Source of the DNA: an uncultured Selenomonas sp.
GTDB taxonomy: Bacteria > Bacillota > Negativicutes > Selenomonadales > Selenomonadaceae
DNA length: 5,409 bases
Direction of reading: 5' to 3'
Assembly: GCA_945494195.1 (NCBI GenBank)
Contig: CALYVJ010000151.1
Coordinates: forward strand, 1-5,409
The position numbers and the translations under genes are program-made. Below the pieces are notes generated by a model, which was given only the letters and a program-made list of their open reading frames with translations, did no database searches and was not told where the DNA came from. This document shows, piece after piece, positions 5,221 to 5,409 of this stretch (positions within the stretch are counted from its first letter, which is position 1; each line of letters opens with the position of its first letter).

Positions 5221-5409
5221 ATGGATGTCATAGCACTGGTGGGACCCAGTGGAACTGGCAAGAGCCATCGTGCGCTGGTTGTCGCTCATGATAATCGGGC
5301 CGATGCCATCATCGATGATGGTATCCTCATAAAGGATGGCAAGATACTGGCTGGTCATTCAGCAAAAAAAGAGCAAAGTAAAATTATGGCTGTACGCCGG
5401 GCGATTTTT
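5221..5409 (+). CDS. P-loop NTP-binding protein, N-terminal part (runs off the window)
   Basis: The first 63 codons are visible. A Walker A motif, GPSGTGKS (residues 8-15), sits directly after the first strand (MDVIALV), as in P-loop ATPases and kinases. The next part (HDNRADAIIDDGILIKDGKI, 23-42) has an acidic DDG step, then AGHSAKKE and a basic helix (KIMAVRRAIF). The ATG at 5221 follows AGGAGAGG (5209-5216) at four bases. It starts 14 bases after the PHP gene stop and is likely in the same transcript. The Walker B, sensor and C-terminal regions lie outside, so neither the substrate nor the subfamily can be named. It resembles a conserved Firmicute ATP-binding protein of unknown role, from memory. 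Confidence 0.85.
   Translation, partial: MDVIALVGPSGTGKSHRALVVAHDNRADAIIDDGILIKDGKILAGHSAKKEQSKIMAVRRAIF

Overview
The window looks like a chromosomal segment from an anaerobic Firmicute, most likely of the Negativicutes (Selenomonas/Megamonas-like). This is inferred from moderate GC, Firmicute-type ribosome binding sites, the gene order rny - unknown gene - ymdB - spoVS, and close protein similarity to Bacillus/Clostridium homologues. The lineage assignment is from memory, not from a search.

Left edge (1-345): the extreme 3' end of what looks like an IS30-family insertion sequence abuts the C-terminal part of a LacG-like 6-phospho-beta-galactosidase/glucosidase gene (GH1). The GH1 gene has lost everything before its last ~100 codons and also carries a one-base deletion in an A-tract, so it is a dead remnant. 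A bidirectional intrinsic terminator (about 385-425) separates it from a convergent minus-strand gene (488-778) for a small zinc-ribbon membrane protein of unknown function.

Centre and right (863-5409): a plus-strand series of genes begins at a near-consensus housekeeping promoter (TTGACA-N17-TAGAAT). It contains rny (RNase Y), an unrecognised 182-residue protein, ymdB (metallophosphoesterase), spoVS, a PHP-domain phosphoesterase (RNase AM/YciV-like), and the first 63 codons of a P-loop protein that runs off the window. rny-ymdB-spoVS is a known syntenic block in Bacillus. RNase Y cleaves mRNA at the membrane, and YmdB and the PHP protein are metal-dependent phosphoesterases, so the block plausibly groups RNA turnover and nucleotide signalling.

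The most notable points are: (i) an in-frame TGA at codon 455 of rny, where relatives have Ser, after which the conserved C-terminal 59 codons remain intact; (ii) a very good match to a sigma-H promoter (RNAGGAWWW-N11-RNNGAAT) upstream of spoVS; (iii) the IS30/GH1 junction; (iv) an awkward rny start site where the Shine-Dalgarno runs directly into the only GTG, leaving an AUU codon at ideal spacing; (v) hairpins in two intercistronic gaps, one overlapping a stop codon. I see no convincing evidence of a wholly new system.
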